64,000 nucleotides of DNA from JAKAGZ01 sp963748105 (GCA_963748105.1 CAVVHP010000011.1:124001-188000), one strand, 5' to 3'. Counted from the first letter of the stretch, positions 18,840 to 29,604 are shown. The notes: generated by a model not told the origin, from the sequence alone. Made by a program: numbers and translations.

Positions 18840-20306
18840 TTACTTAATTTCTGAATAAATTTTTTGAATTAATTCCCAGGCATCACTAACGTGTTTTTCT
18901 TTTGTGCGGATTCCCGAAACAACAAGCCGGATGACGAAGCTGTCATTTAATTTTGTGTGTGTGATAAATAATTTACCGGTTTCATTAACTTTGTTCATCA
19001 GCTTTTCATTCAATTCGTCCAGTTCTCTCTCCTGAAGGTTTCCGGGATTTACCCTGAAGCATGTTGTGCTGAAAGGTGTCGGGGCCATTCTTTCAAATTC
19101 CGGGTGCTCATCTATCCACCCGGCAAAAAGTTTTCCGAGTCTCAAATGTTCTCTCAGAATATTCTGAATTCCTTCCACGCCGAAATACCGTATTACAAAC
19201 CATAATTTTAATGAGCGGAATCTTCGTCCCAGTTGAATCCCGTAGTCCATATAATTTTCAACTTCGGAATCGTGACCGGTTTTTAAATACTCAGCAACAA
19301 GACTGAATGCTCTTTTCAACACATCTTTATGTTTTGTATAGAGTACGCTAAGGTCGATCGGGATGAACATCCATTTATGGGGATTTACTACGAGTGAATC
19401 AGCAAATTCGACTCCGTCAAAAATATTCTTCATCTCGGGCAGCATTGCTGTTACTCCTGCGTGTGCAGCGTCAACGTGCAGCCAGATATTTTCCTTACTA
19501 CAGATTTCCGCAATTTCCGGTACAGGATCTATACTGGTTGTGGAAGTGGTTCCTACTGTTGCAACAACACAGAAAGGCAGCCATCCATTTTTTCTGTCTT
19601 CATTAATTGCTTCAGAAAGTTTTTCAGGAATCATTTTAAAGTCTTTATCGACGGGAATTTTTCTAATTCCTTCAAGGCCTATTCCAAGCGTAAGAGCACC
19701 TTTATCAATTGAGGAATGGGCGTGTTCGGAGCAATAAAGTTTAAGTTTTGGAATATCCTTTCTTCCAGCCAGACCCTTTTCTCTTGTCTGAATATTTACA
19801 TTTTCCCTTGCAGCTGCAATTGCGTGCATCGAGCTAACAGAAGCCGTATCATAAATGATTCCCCAGAAATCATCCGGCAATGATAACATTTGCCGGAACC
19901 AGTCTAGAGTAACTTGCTCAAGTTCGGTTGAAGCAGGAGAAGATTTCCAGAGCATTCCGTTAATATTGAATGCACTTGAAAGAAGTTCGGCTAAGATTCC
20001 CGGAGCTGAAGCAGTAGAATTAAAATAAGCCATAAAGTTGGGGTGATTCCAGTGAGTCATTCCGGGCATTATTATTTTATCTATGTCTGATAAAACATCG
20101 GTAAATTGTTCGGGTCCGACTGGCGGATTTGAAGGAATTTTATTTTTTACATCACCCGGATTGATATTGCTTAATACAGGATATTTTTCTGCATCCTTTA
20201 AATATTCTGTTATCCAGTCAATTAATTGATATCCGTATTTTCTGAATTCCTCAGGCGGCATATCTGAAAGTGAGCCTGTATCGTAAGTATTTTTAATGTC
20301 TTCCAT
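18840..20306 (-). CDS. Group II PLP-dependent amino-acid decarboxylase
   Basis: A 488-residue pyridoxal-phosphate enzyme of the aromatic-amino-acid/glutamate decarboxylase family, which turns an L-amino acid into its amine plus CO2. The cofactor Lys is K311 in VNPHKWMF. The ring-stacking His is in CSEHAHSS (195-197) and the cofactor Asp is D279 in HVDAAHAG. The N-terminal PEEFRKYGYQLIDWI and THWNHPNFMAYF match aromatic decarboxylases and their plant tyrosine/tryptophan relatives. The substrate cannot be fixed from sequence. It is the first gene of a three-gene minus-strand run and is divergent from the CoA-ligase gene, with a perfect palindrome between them. Confidence 0.88.
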   Translation of the reverse strand: MEDIKNTYDTGSLSDMPPEEFRKYGYQLIDWITEYLKDAEKYPVLSNINPGDVKNKIPSNPPVGPEQFTDVLSDIDKIIMPGMTHWNHPNFMAYFNSTASAPGILAELLSSAFNINGMLWKSSPASTELEQVTLDWFRQMLSLPDDFWGIIYDTASVSSMHAIAAARENVNIQTREKGLAGRKDIPKLKLYCSEHAHSSIDKGALTLGIGLEGIRKIPVDKDFKMIPEKLSEAINEDRKNGWLPFCVVATVGTTSTTSIDPVPEIAEICSKENIWLHVDAAHAGVTAMLPEMKNIFDGVEFADSLVVNPHKWMFIPIDLSVLYTKHKDVLKRAFSLVAEYLKTGHDSEVENYMDYGIQLGRRFRSLKLWFVIRYFGVEGIQNILREHLRLGKLFAGWIDEHPEFERMAPTPFSTTCFRVNPGNLQERELDELNEKLMNKVNETGKLFITHTKLNDSFVIRLVVSGIRTKEKHVSDAWELIQKIYSEIK

Positions 20307-20343
20307 TTTTTATCGGTTTTTTAATTATAAGAAAATTTACCTT

Positions 20344-20366
20344 TTTTTGACAATTTTTGTCAAAAA
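20344..20366. promoter_or_regulatory. Palindromic candidate operator between divergent genes
   Basis: TTTTTGACA (20344-20352) and TGTCAAAAA (20358-20366) form a perfect 9-bp inverted repeat with a 5-base spacer. It lies in the 167-base gap between the minus-strand decarboxylase and the plus-strand acyl-CoA synthetase, 40 bases from the first and 108 from the second. A dimeric regulator could control both genes. No regulator is identified. Confidence 0.45.
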
Positions 20367-20473
20367 TGAATAATTCCTAAACAAATATAGCCAAAAACAC
20401 CTCATTTTTTACGTATAAATGTGGCATATACTTTGAATAAAGTAGCTTAATTTTTAATTAAATCTGAAATAAA

Positions 20474-22525
20474 ATGAACAAGAATTTAAAGAACTTTTTT
20501 TATCCTAAAACATTCTGCATAGTTGGTGCTTCATCAAAAGAAAAAAGCATAGGTTACGAACTATTAAAATCAATTAAAGAATACGGCTACACCGGTAAAA
20601 TTTTACCCGTTAATCCTAAAGCCGATGAAATTCTAGGTTATAAGTGCTACTCCTCAATTGAAGAAATTACAGAACCGATTGACCTGGCAATGGTTGTTGT
20701 ACCCAAGGCGTTTGCTGAAGATTCAATTGATAAATTATTAAACAAGAATGTAGGCTCAATAATTCTGGTAACCGCAGGATTCAAAGAAGTGGGGAAAGAA
20801 GGTGAAGAGGCAGAAAAAAGGATACTTGAAAAAATAAATAAAGCCGGTGCGCGTATGGTAGGTCCGAATTGTATGGGCATTATTACAACCTTCAGCGAAA
20901 TTAGCCTGAACGCCACTTTTGTCGCAGAAAAACCGGAGATAGGCCAGACGGCTTTTCTTTCGCAAAGCGGCGCAATAGGAGCGGCGATTTTAAATTCACT
21001 GAGAGAAACCGATATCAGGTTCGGACATTTTGTTAGCGTAGGTAACAAGGCAGACATATCCGAAAACGACCTGCTTCCTTTCTGGCAGGAAGATAAACAG
21101 ATAAAGACAATTACCTTTTACCTGGAAAGTTTTGTTGATGGCGAAAAGTTCATTAATAATTTCACCGACAAAAAAATCACAAAGCCTGTTATCGTTTTAA
21201 AAGCGGGCAGAACTTCAAGTGGAATGAAAGCAGCACAATCGCACACGGGTGCACTGGGAAGCAGCGACAGAGTAGTTGAATCAGTTTTGAAACAGTTTGG
21301 TATCATTAGAGCGAACACGTTAAATGAACTTTTTAATTCGGCCAAGGGATTTGAAAATTTTCCATTGCCGGCCGGAAATAAAGTGGCTGTGGTAACAAAT
21401 GCAGGCGGGCCGGCTATACTAGCTGTCGATTCGCTCGATAAGAATGGATTAAAACTGGCTGAGCTTTCCGAAAAAACAAAAAATAAATTAAGAGAAATTG
21501 TACATCCGGAGGGAAGTGTAAATAACCCGGTTGATCTTCTTCCGGGCGGCACTGCAGAACAATTTAAGACAGTAAATGAGATGCTGATTTCAGATGAAAA
21601 TGTGGACGCGGTAGTTTCAGTGTTTGTTGAGCCTGTCATGGTACCGGCACTTCCTGTTATTGAGGGAATAAATGACATTAAAACAAAGAAGCCATTACTT
21701 CAGGTAGTTATGCCACTTCCGGAATTCTGGAAAAATTACAGGAAGAATTCAGCAACAAAGAAACCGTTATTCAGAAATCCTGAAGATCCGGCAAAGGTTC
21801 TTGCCGATATGCTTTTCTACTCAAATAATAAAAAAGGAAAGGACTTTTTGGCCGCTTCAAAAAGCAGTTTAAAAACGGACAACACAGGATTCCTGCAACC
21901 TAATGAAATAGAACAACTTACAAAGAAATATAAACTGCCCTCTGTTAATAATCAGTTTATAAAAGCTGATAGTGTTACCAAACAAATTAGCAGGATAAAA
22001 TTTCCCGTTGTTGTTAAAGGTATCTCGAAGGACGTTGTACATAAATCGGAGCTGAACGCTGTTAAAGTTAACATCAAAAACAAAAATGAATTTAAGGAAG
22101 CAATCGAAGAAATAAAGAAGAGCTTCGCGAAAAAGAAAATTAAGGTTGAGGAATTTCTTGTTCAGCCATTTGTAAAAGGAAAACACGAAATTCTGATTGG
22201 CGGATTCCGCGATCCATCATTCGGTCCGATGATTATGTTTGGAAGCGGTGGTAAATATGTTGAAGTTTTTAATGACACTTGTTTAAAATCAGCATACCTT
22301 TCGGATGATGATATTGATCAGATGATAGATGAAACCAAGATCGGTAAAATTCTTAATGGTGTGCGCGGCGAAAAACCGTTCAAAGTTTCAGAACTTAAAA
22401 AGATTATTAAATCATCTGCTAAAATGATGCTGGATAATCCAAACATAAAAGAATTTGATCTTAATCCTTTAATTATTACTGAAGATAATTCTATTTTTGC
22501 GGTAGATATTAGAATAAAGGTTTGA
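20474..22525 (+). CDS. ADP-forming acetate/acyl-CoA synthetase, fused alpha-beta
   Basis: A 683-residue fused ADP-forming acyl-CoA synthetase, which makes ATP from acyl-CoA or runs in reverse. The order is a CoA-binding Rossmann domain (residues 1-130, FCIVGASSKEKSIGYE), two succinyl-CoA-ligase-like domains with the phospho-His in AQSHTGALGSSD near residue 260, then an ATP-grasp domain from about 460 (FPVVVKGISKDVVHKSELNAV) with DLNPLIITED at the end. This is the ACD arrangement seen in anaerobes that ferment through acetyl-CoA, which fits the pyruvate:ferredoxin oxidoreductase 3.7 kb downstream. Its 3' end overlaps the convergent tauE-like gene by 57 bases. Confidence 0.9.
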   Translation: MNKNLKNFFYPKTFCIVGASSKEKSIGYELLKSIKEYGYTGKILPVNPKADEILGYKCYSSIEEITEPIDLAMVVVPKAFAEDSIDKLLNKNVGSIILVTAGFKEVGKEGEEAEKRILEKINKAGARMVGPNCMGIITTFSEISLNATFVAEKPEIGQTAFLSQSGAIGAAILNSLRETDIRFGHFVSVGNKADISENDLLPFWQEDKQIKTITFYLESFVDGEKFINNFTDKKITKPVIVLKAGRTSSGMKAAQSHTGALGSSDRVVESVLKQFGIIRANTLNELFNSAKGFENFPLPAGNKVAVVTNAGGPAILAVDSLDKNGLKLAELSEKTKNKLREIVHPEGSVNNPVDLLPGGTAEQFKTVNEMLISDENVDAVVSVFVEPVMVPALPVIEGINDIKTKKPLLQVVMPLPEFWKNYRKNSATKKPLFRNPEDPAKVLADMLFYSNNKKGKDFLAASKSSLKTDNTGFLQPNEIEQLTKKYKLPSVNNQFIKADSVTKQISRIKFPVVVKGISKDVVHKSELNAVKVNIKNKNEFKEAIEEIKKSFAKKKIKVEEFLVQPFVKGKHEILIGGFRDPSFGPMIMFGSGGKYVEVFNDTCLKSAYLSDDDIDQMIDETKIGKILNGVRGEKPFKVSELKKIIKSSAKMMLDNPNIKEFDLNPLIITEDNSIFAVDIRIKV

Positions 22526-23344
22526 TACTATTGTATGAATCAAAGCATTAAGCAGAACAGCAGCGCCGGCTAATATAAGACCAAAGCCAATTAATCTAGC
22601 CAGAGATTTTTCTGAAATCTTCAGGTTAAAGTGATTACCGATAAAGGCACCGACTATAAATCCTCCAACAATCGGCAGGCTGTAGGTGAAATTAATGTGC
22701 CCCAGCATATAATGACTTACCGATCCTGTCAGACTTGTAAATACGATCATAAATAAGGCCGTAGCTGCGGCAATTGAAGGCGGAATTCCGAAGACATTTA
22801 CCATTATCGGTGTTTTTAAAAACCCCCCGCCTATTCCAAAGAGTCCGGCCATCATACCGGCTATCATTCCAAATACAAGAGCAAGAAGCATGCTGATCCT
22901 ATAGGCCCCGGTTCCGGATCTTCTGATAATGCGCGGCCCTATTTTATTCAGCTTAAAAAAGATGTTATCCTTGTTCATCGTAATTTTATTTTTCTGTCCC
23001 TTTTGATATGTATATATCCCGACAAATGAGACAAAAAATGCGAATATAATTTCGAGCGAGAAAAGCGGAATGATGGAAGTCAGCAGAGAACCCAAAACAG
23101 TTCCGACAATTGTTGGGACTTCCAGGAATATTCCCGCAAGGTAGTCAATCTTTTTTCCTTTAAAATTAAAATATGTTGAAATTAATGAACCGGGGAAAAG
23201 GGCAAGTATAACAGAACCGACCGCAATGTTTATCGGCACATTGAAAAAAATTATCAGCACAGGTATCATAAAAATTCCGCCGCCGAAACCCACAACAGTT
23301 CCGAAAGCGCTGAAAATAACGGCGAACAAAAAGATGAGACGCAA
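22469..23344 (-). CDS. TauE/SafE-family sulfite/organosulfonate exporter-like permease
   Basis: A 291-residue membrane protein with about eight helices. Two internally related halves carry the family motifs GFGGGIFMIPVLI (near residue 20) and GLFGIGGGFLKTPIM (near residue 165). The family exports sulfite, sulfoacetate or related anions; the substrate here is unknown. The only plausible start in frame is TTG at 23344, because the ATG at 23351 is in another frame. The last 19 codons overlap the end of the convergent acyl-CoA synthetase gene. Confidence 0.82.
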   Translation of the reverse strand: MRLIFLFAVIFSAFGTVVGFGGGIFMIPVLIIFFNVPINIAVGSVILALFPGSLISTYFNFKGKKIDYLAGIFLEVPTIVGTVLGSLLTSIIPLFSLEIIFAFFVSFVGIYTYQKGQKNKITMNKDNIFFKLNKIGPRIIRRSGTGAYRISMLLALVFGMIAGMMAGLFGIGGGFLKTPIMVNVFGIPPSIAAATALFMIVFTSLTGSVSHYMLGHINFTYSLPIVGGFIVGAFIGNHFNLKISEKSLARLIGFGLILAGAAVLLNALIHTIVSNLYSNIYRKNRIIFSNN

Positions 23345-23429
23345 CTTCCATAAAGTAATTCTTGCTAAAAATTATTTGATATCTTCTTAATTTTTTAGTT
23401 AAATACAGATGTTCAACATAAAAAAAAAA

Positions 23430-23939
23430 TTACCATTTATTCAGGTGAATTCTATCTTGATTGAATCTTTCTGGTTGTTCTGGTTTTTCTGCAGGGTAAC
23501 CAATTACTGCCATTGAAACAGGCACAATATTTTCAGGAAGATTAAAAAGCTTTTTTATCCCTTTAACAATTTCATCAAATGGATAAATTCCAACCCAGAC
23601 AGCACCAAGCCCAAGTGAATGAGCAGCAAGCAGCAAATTTTCCGTAGCTGCTGAAATATCCTGAATTAATAGCCCGATATTTTCCTGAAGATTTTTATCT
23701 CCGCAAATAATTATTGCATGAGATGCTTCTTTAATCATTTCTGCATGAGGAGCTACATTCAAAATCTTTTGAAAAATTTCTTTTTTATTTATTACTATGA
23801 AATGCCAGGGCTGTTTATCAAAAGCAGATGGTGCAAACATAGAACAGGATAATAGTTCCTTAATCAGGTCATCAGAGACTTTTTTGGCTTGATATTTTCT
23901 AATACTTCGGCGTGTTTTAAGATCTTCTAAAGTTTCCAT
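23430..23939 (-). CDS. Nitroreductase-family FMN oxidoreductase
   Basis: A 169-residue flavoprotein of the nitroreductase superfamily, which reduces nitro compounds or quinones with NAD(P)H. The N-terminal motif TRRSIRKYQ binds FMN phosphate. It is followed by APSAFDKQPWHFIVI (residues 36-50) and, near the C terminus, GLGAVWVGIYP and VIGYPAEKPE. All of these are standard for the family. It is transcribed away from the pyruvate:ferredoxin oxidoreductase gene. The natural substrate cannot be told. Confidence 0.88.
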   Translation of the reverse strand: METLEDLKTRRSIRKYQAKKVSDDLIKELLSCSMFAPSAFDKQPWHFIVINKKEIFQKILNVAPHAEMIKEASHAIIICGDKNLQENIGLLIQDISAATENLLLAAHSLGLGAVWVGIYPFDEIVKGIKKLFNLPENIVPVSMAVIGYPAEKPEQPERFNQDRIHLNKW

Positions 23940-24225
23940 ATTTCTTCCATAAAATTAGAGTAATATTTTTATTGGCACATCAAATATACCAAAGACAAAA
24001 AACAGTATCGATTTTATTTAAAATTAACGAGAAATTCCCGTTTTTTGTTGAAATTTTAAACTTCTCACTATCAAGAAATAGGCAAATTTTCCCTTACGTG
24101 AATTGTCAATTTCGATAAAAAATGAAGCTAAATTTAGGCTAAAACTAAGGCTTTTTGCTTGGTATGCTTTTAGAGAATATAAGAGGACAAAATTAACTTT
24201 TATCATTACTTCGAACGGAAAAAAG

Positions 24226-27200
24226 ATGGAAAGAAAAAAAGTAACTATTGATGGAAATGAAGCTGCTGCTTATGTAGCATTTAATACTAATGAAGTCATT
24301 GCGATTTACCCGATAACACCTTCTTCAAATATGGGCGAATGGTGTGATGCATGGTCTGCCAAAGGAATGAAAAACGTATGGGATATTATTCCTTCTGTAA
24401 GCGAACTGCAGAGTGAAGGCGGTGCCTCAGGAAGTGTGCACGGTGCTTTACAGGCAGGCGCACTTACAACAACTTTTACAGCATCACAGGGATTGCTCTT
24501 GATGATCCCTAATATGTTTAAGATAGCAGGTGAATTAACATCAACTGTTTTTCACGTTTCAGCAAGATCGATTGCTGCACAGGCACTTTCAATTTTCGGT
24601 GATCACAGTGACGTGATGGCAACACGCGGAACAGGATTCGGTTTAATCGCTTCCAATTCCGTTCAGGAAGTTATGGACACGGCATTGATAGCCCAGGCCG
24701 CAACTCTTGAATCAAGAATTCCTTTTGTTCATTTCTTTGACGGATTCAGAACTTCGCACGAAGTAATGAAAATTGAACAGCTTACAAAAGAAGATATGAT
24801 GGCGATGCTCGATCAAAAATTAATTATTGAACACAGAAACAGAGCATTAAGCCCGGATCACCCGGTTATGAGAGGAACTGCACAAAATCCGGATGTTTAC
24901 TTCCAGGGAAGAGAAACAGTAAATAAATATTATGATGCCTGTCCGGATATTGTACAGAAAGCTATGGACAAGTTTGCAAAGATTGTCGGAAGACAATATC
25001 ATTTATTTGATTATGTCGGTGCACCGGATGCAGAAAGAGTAATAGTAATGATGACCTCGGGATGCGGAGCTGCAGAAGAGACAGTTAAATATCTAACGGA
25101 AAAAGAAGAAAAAGTTGGGTTACTGAAAGTAAGATTATACAGACCATTCTCAATAGATCACTTTATAAACGCCTTCCTGAAACAACAAAAGTAATTACCG
25201 TATTAGACAGAACAAAAGAACCCGGTTCATCAGGTGAACCTCTTTATCTTGATATCGTAAATGCAATTTCTGAAAAACACATTAACGGCGAATTAAAATT
25301 TGCTTATCCTAAAATTGTTGGCGGACGTTACGGACTTTCTTCAAAAGAATTTACTCCCGCAATGGTTAAAGGCGTTTTTGATGATGCTAAAAAAGAAAAA
25401 CCGAAAAATCATTTTACAATTGGTATTAACGACGATGTAACAAATACAAGTCTTGAATATGATTCGGAATTCTCAATTGAATCAGACGAAACTTTCCGAG
25501 GCAAATTCTACGGACTCGGTGCCGACGGAACAGTTGGTGCAAACAAAAACTCAATCAAAATTATTGGTGAAGGAACTGATTATTTTGCACAGGGTTATTT
25601 TGTTTATGATTCAAAAAAATCAGGTTCTACTACTATTTCACATTTAAGATTTGGTCCAAAGGAAATCAACTCAACTTATCTGGTGCATACAGCAAACTTT
25701 ATTGCCTGCCACCAGACAGTATTCCTTGAAAAAATGGATATGCTTTCGGATGCCGTTGAAGGAGCTACATTCCTCTTAAATACAAAAGCTTCAAAAGATG
25801 AAGTATGGGATACGCTGCCTGAAAAAGTTCAGAAGGACCTTATAGACAAAAAGATGAAGTTCTTTATTATCGATGCTTATAAAGTTGGAAACGAAACCGG
25901 AATGGGCGCAAGAATTAATACTATTATGCAGACCTGCTTCTTTGCGATTTCAAATATATTCCCGAAAGAAAAAGCAATTTCGATGATCAAAGATTCGATC
26001 AAGAAAACTTACGGTGCAAAAGGCGATAAGATAGTTCAGATGAATTTTGATGCTGTTGATAAAACAATTGCAAATCTGTTTGAAGTTGAGGTACCTGAAA
26101 AGGCAACGAGCAAAATTCAACTTCAGCCGGCAGTTTCGGTTAACGCACCTGAATTTGTTCAGAAAGTTACTTCCTGCATGATAGCCGGAAAAGGGGACGA
26201 TCTGCCTGTTAGTAAAATGCCGGATGACGGAACTTACCCGGTTGGAACTGCACAATGGGAAAAGAGAAACATAGCGCTCGAAGTTCCTGTGTGGGATGAA
26301 AATATTTGTATACAGTGTAATAAATGCGTTGTGGTTTGTCCGCACGCCACAATCCGCGCAAAAGTTTACGATGAAAAATTATTGGAAAATGCTCCAGCAA
26401 CATTCAAGCATATGCCCTTTAAAGGAAAAGGTTACGGTGAAGGACTTGCTTATACAATTCAGGTGGCAGTAGAAGATTGTACAGGTTGTACACTTTGCGT
26501 AGATGTTTGTCCTGCAAAGAACAAATCCAATACAAGCTTGAAATCAATAAATATGGAAGAGCAGCTTCCATTAAGAGAAACTGAAAGAGCCAACTGGGAC
26601 TTCTTCCTGAACCTACCTGAATATGACAGAACTAAAATAAATACAGGACAGGTAAAGGATTCACAATTCCTGGAACCGCTGTTTGAATTCTCCGGCGCAT
26701 GCTCTGGCTGCGGTGAAACTCCTTATGTAAAACTTGCAAGCCAGCTCTTCGGTGACAGAATGGTTGTTGCAAATGCGACGGGTTGCTCATCAATTTATGG
26801 TGGTAATCTTCCTACTACTCCGTGGACAAAAAACAAAGAAGGAAGAGGCCCGGCATGGTCAAATTCACTTTTTGAAGACAATGCCGAATTCGGATTGGGA
26901 TTCAGACTGGCAATCGATAAACATGAAATGCAGGCGAAAGAGCTGGTTAAAAAATTCGCTTCTGATTTCGGTGAAGAGCTGGTTAACGAAATATTAAACG
27001 CTGATCAAAAAGATGAAGCCGGTATCTATGAACAAAGACAGAGAGTTGATGAATTAAAGAAAAAATTATCCGATTCAAAATTTGAAAAAAATAATGATAT
27101 AAAAGACCTGCTCAGCATCGCTGACTATCTCGTTAAGAAATCTGTCTGGATTATGGGCGGTGACGGATGGGCTTACGATATCGGTTACGGCGGACTTCGA

Positions 27201-27813
27201 TCACGTACTTGCTTCGGGTAAAAATGTGAACGTGCTTGTACTTGATACCGAAGTTTACTCAAATACAGGCGGACAGATGTCAAAAGCAACACCGAGAGGT
27301 GCGGTAGCAAAATTTGCGGCCGGCGGAAAACCACTCGGCAAAAAAGATCTCGGACTTATGGCAATGACTTACGGAAATGTTTACGTAGCAAAAGTTGCGA
27401 TGGGATCAAACGACGCTCAGACAGTAAAAGCATTTCTGGAAGCTGAAGCATATGATGGACCTTCATTGATAATCGCTTACAGTCACTGTATAGCTCACGG
27501 AATTAATATGGGTACCGCAATGAGAAATCAAAAGGCGGCTGTTGATTCCGGTTACTGGCAGTTATACAGGTTTAATCCTGAATCTGTTAAAGAAGGAAAG
27601 AATCCCTTCAGACTTGAATCGAAAGGATTAAAAATTCCGTTGAAAGATTATGCTTACCTGGAAACCAGGTATAAAATGTTAACAAAATCTGATCCGGAGA
27701 CTGCTAAAGAGTTGATGAAACTGGCTCAACAGGATGTCTACGACAGGTGGAACACTTACGAAAATATGGCTGCCGAAAAACCGGTGGAAAAAAAAGAAAG
27801 TAAACAATCGTAG
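24226..27813 (+). CDS. nifJ: Pyruvate:ferredoxin (flavodoxin) oxidoreductase, two frameshifts
   Basis: Oxidises pyruvate to acetyl-CoA and CO2 while reducing ferredoxin. The repaired product is about 1195 residues, the normal single-chain length. Order: pyruvate-binding domain with YPITPSSN near residue 30; domain III (GADGTVGANKNSIKI); two 4Fe-4S motifs, CIQCNKCVVVCPH and CTGCTLCVDVCPA; and the TPP domain with GACSGCGETPYVKL and GGDGWAYDIGYGG. The frame breaks twice. One base is missing near 25170, where the frame should run into LPETTKVITVLDRTKEPG. One C is extra near 27197, in GGLDHVLASGKN. Both look like sequence errors because the protein resumes perfectly. ATG at 24226; upstream in-frame codons do not resemble the family. 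Confidence 0.93.
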
Positions 27814-27832
27814 AATTTAAAAGGAAAATAAA

Positions 27833-28822
27833 ATGAATCTCGAAACAAATTATTTAGGCTTGAAATTAAAAAACCCGATTGTTCCGTCTGCCGGACCACT
27901 GTCGCAGGAAATATCCAACTTCAAAAAATTTGAAGACGCGGGAGCCGCTGCAGTTGTAATGTATTCACTGTTCGAAGAGCAGATTGAACACGAGGCAATG
28001 GAATTGGATTACCAGACTTCGGTTACTGCCGACAGCAACCCGGAAGCGACTTCCTATTTCCCGGAGGATATCGAATTTAAACTCGGGCCGGAACAATACC
28101 TGGAACATATCCGCAAAGCAAAAGAAGCTGTTGATATTCCGATCATCGGAAGTTTGAACGGAAAATCATTGGGCGGCTGGACAGACTACGCGAAAAAAAT
28201 TGAGCAGGCGGGAGCCGACGCTCTTGAACTTAATATATACAGGCTCGCTACAAACCAGGATCAATCAGGATTCGATATCGAAAAAGAATATCTTGAAATA
28301 GTTAAACAGGTAAAATCATCTGTAAATATCCCGATAGCTGTAAAATTAGGGCCATATTTCAGCTCAGTGGCATGGATGGCAAAACAGTTTGAAGAAGCCG
28401 GAGCGGACGGCCTGGTTTTATTCAACAGGTTTTACCAGCCGGATATTAACCTGGAAAGCCTTGAGGTGACCCCGGATGTGCTGCTTAGTACGCCGATGGA
28501 TATGAGGCTTCCTCTAAGGTGGATCGGAATTCTGTATGGTAAAGTTAAACTTGATTTCGCCGCAACAAGCGGTATTGATACAGAACAGGATGTATTAAAA
28601 ATGATAATGGCCGGAGCGAAAGTTACGCAGATGCTCTCCAGCCTCCTCAGAAACGGAATTGAACACATAACAGATGTGCTTACAAAAATGATCTACTGGA
28701 TGGAAGTGAACGAATATGAATCACTTGACCAGATGAGAGGAAGTATCAGTCATCAGAATGTTGCCGATCCTTCTGTTTTTGAACGCGCAAATTATATGAA
28801 GGTTCTTAACTCTTACAAATAG
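27833..28822 (+). CDS. Dihydroorotate dehydrogenase-like FMN protein
   Basis: A 329-residue TIM-barrel flavoprotein related to class 1 dihydroorotate dehydrogenase. It opens LETNYLGLKLKNPIVPSAGPLSQ. The FMN-phosphate end is seen in VTQMLSSLLRNG, and barrel strands in LELNIY and IPIAVKLGPYFSS. Members with this pattern are annotated as DHOD-like and often sit next to pyruvate:ferredoxin oxidoreductase; here the gap is only 19 bases with a good ribosome binding site (AAAGGAAAA). True pyrimidine function is doubtful, and a redox role linked to the upstream enzyme is possible. A terminator follows. Confidence 0.85.
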   Translation: MNLETNYLGLKLKNPIVPSAGPLSQEISNFKKFEDAGAAAVVMYSLFEEQIEHEAMELDYQTSVTADSNPEATSYFPEDIEFKLGPEQYLEHIRKAKEAVDIPIIGSLNGKSLGGWTDYAKKIEQAGADALELNIYRLATNQDQSGFDIEKEYLEIVKQVKSSVNIPIAVKLGPYFSSVAWMAKQFEEAGADGLVLFNRFYQPDINLESLEVTPDVLLSTPMDMRLPLRWIGILYGKVKLDFAATSGIDTEQDVLKMIMAGAKVTQMLSSLLRNGIEHITDVLTKMIYWMEVNEYESLDQMRGSISHQNVADPSVFERANYMKVLNSYK

Positions 28823-28853
28823 TTCTACCGCCACAGGGCGGTCAAGTCTAAAA

Positions 28854-28892
28854 CCCATTGTTCTAGTTTATCGGGGCAATGGGCTTTTTTTT
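28854..28892 (+). terminator. Terminator after the DHOD-like gene
   Basis: CCCATTG (28854-28860) pairs with CAATGGG (28877-28883), followed by C and a run of eight T. A second small hairpin, ACCGCC/GGCGGT (28827-28842), lies just upstream. Confidence 0.85.
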
Positions 28893-28920
28893 GTTAATTT
28901 TATGATTTATTTATATTATG

Positions 28921-28928
28921 TATCTTTG
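28921..28928 (+). promoter_or_regulatory. Candidate Bacteroidota-type -7 box
   Basis: TATCTTTG matches the TAnnTTTG consensus, 26 bases before the SixA-like start codon. No clear -33 TTG at the usual 19-21 base spacing is visible, so support is partial. Confidence 0.35.
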
Positions 28929-28953
28929 CTGTTAAATAATAAATTATGAATTA

Positions 28954-29448
28954 ATGAAAGTACTATATCTCGTACGACACGCCAAATCAAGCTGGGAAAA
29001 CAGAAAGATCTCTGATTTTGACAGAACTCTCAATGACCGCGGGAAAAGAGATGCGCCTTATATGGCAAAACTTTTGAAAGATAAAAAATTAGCGATTGAT
29101 CTTTTCCTTTCCAGTCCTGCGAGAAGAGCTTTATCAACTGCAAAAATATTTGCAAATGAATTTGATATTTCCGAAGAAAAAATAATTAAAAATGAAAATA
29201 TATATGAGGCGGACAGAAGTGATCTCCTGGAAATGCTTATAAATACCCCGGATTCGTTTAACAGCTTAATATTATTCGGTCACAATCCCGGGATTACTTA
29301 TCTATCAAACTATCTCTGTAATTTTGAGACCGATAATATTCCCACCTGCGGAGTTATTAGTATGGAGCTGGATTTCGATTCGTGGAAATATCTCGGGAAT
29401 AAAACATGTAGCTTCAGATTTTTTGAATATCCGAAGAAGTATTTATAA
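28954..29448 (+). CDS. sixA: SixA-like histidine phosphatase
   Basis: A 164-residue phosphohistidine phosphatase of the SixA branch of the histidine-phosphatase superfamily. The phospho-acceptor His is in YLVRHAKSSWEN (residue 9), the conserved SSPARRALSTA follows near residue 53 and the second catalytic His is in LFGHNPGI near residue 110. SixA removes phosphate from histidine of signalling or phosphotransferase proteins. In this lineage the target is not known. It has its own promoter-like box and no close partner gene. Confidence 0.88.
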   Translation: MKVLYLVRHAKSSWENRKISDFDRTLNDRGKRDAPYMAKLLKDKKLAIDLFLSSPARRALSTAKIFANEFDISEEKIIKNENIYEADRSDLLEMLINTPDSFNSLILFGHNPGITYLSNYLCNFETDNIPTCGVISMELDFDSWKYLGNKTCSFRFFEYPKKYL

Positions 29449-29604
29449 TAAGTCTGTATATAACTTTTTCAAATTGGTGTTGGTTTGATTAGAGTATTGC
29501 TATTTTATTCCGCCTTCTCTTGCTAAAAGAAGGTGATAGAGTTACATAAATTGTTTTCATTTTCTTATATTATTCTTATTTCATTTTTAAAGCATAAAAC
29601 TTAA

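Noticed and set aside
24103..24225. Upstream extension of the pyruvate:ferredoxin oxidoreductase
   Set aside because: The extra 41 codons do not resemble the family; the normal start VTIDGNEAAAY follows ATG 24226.
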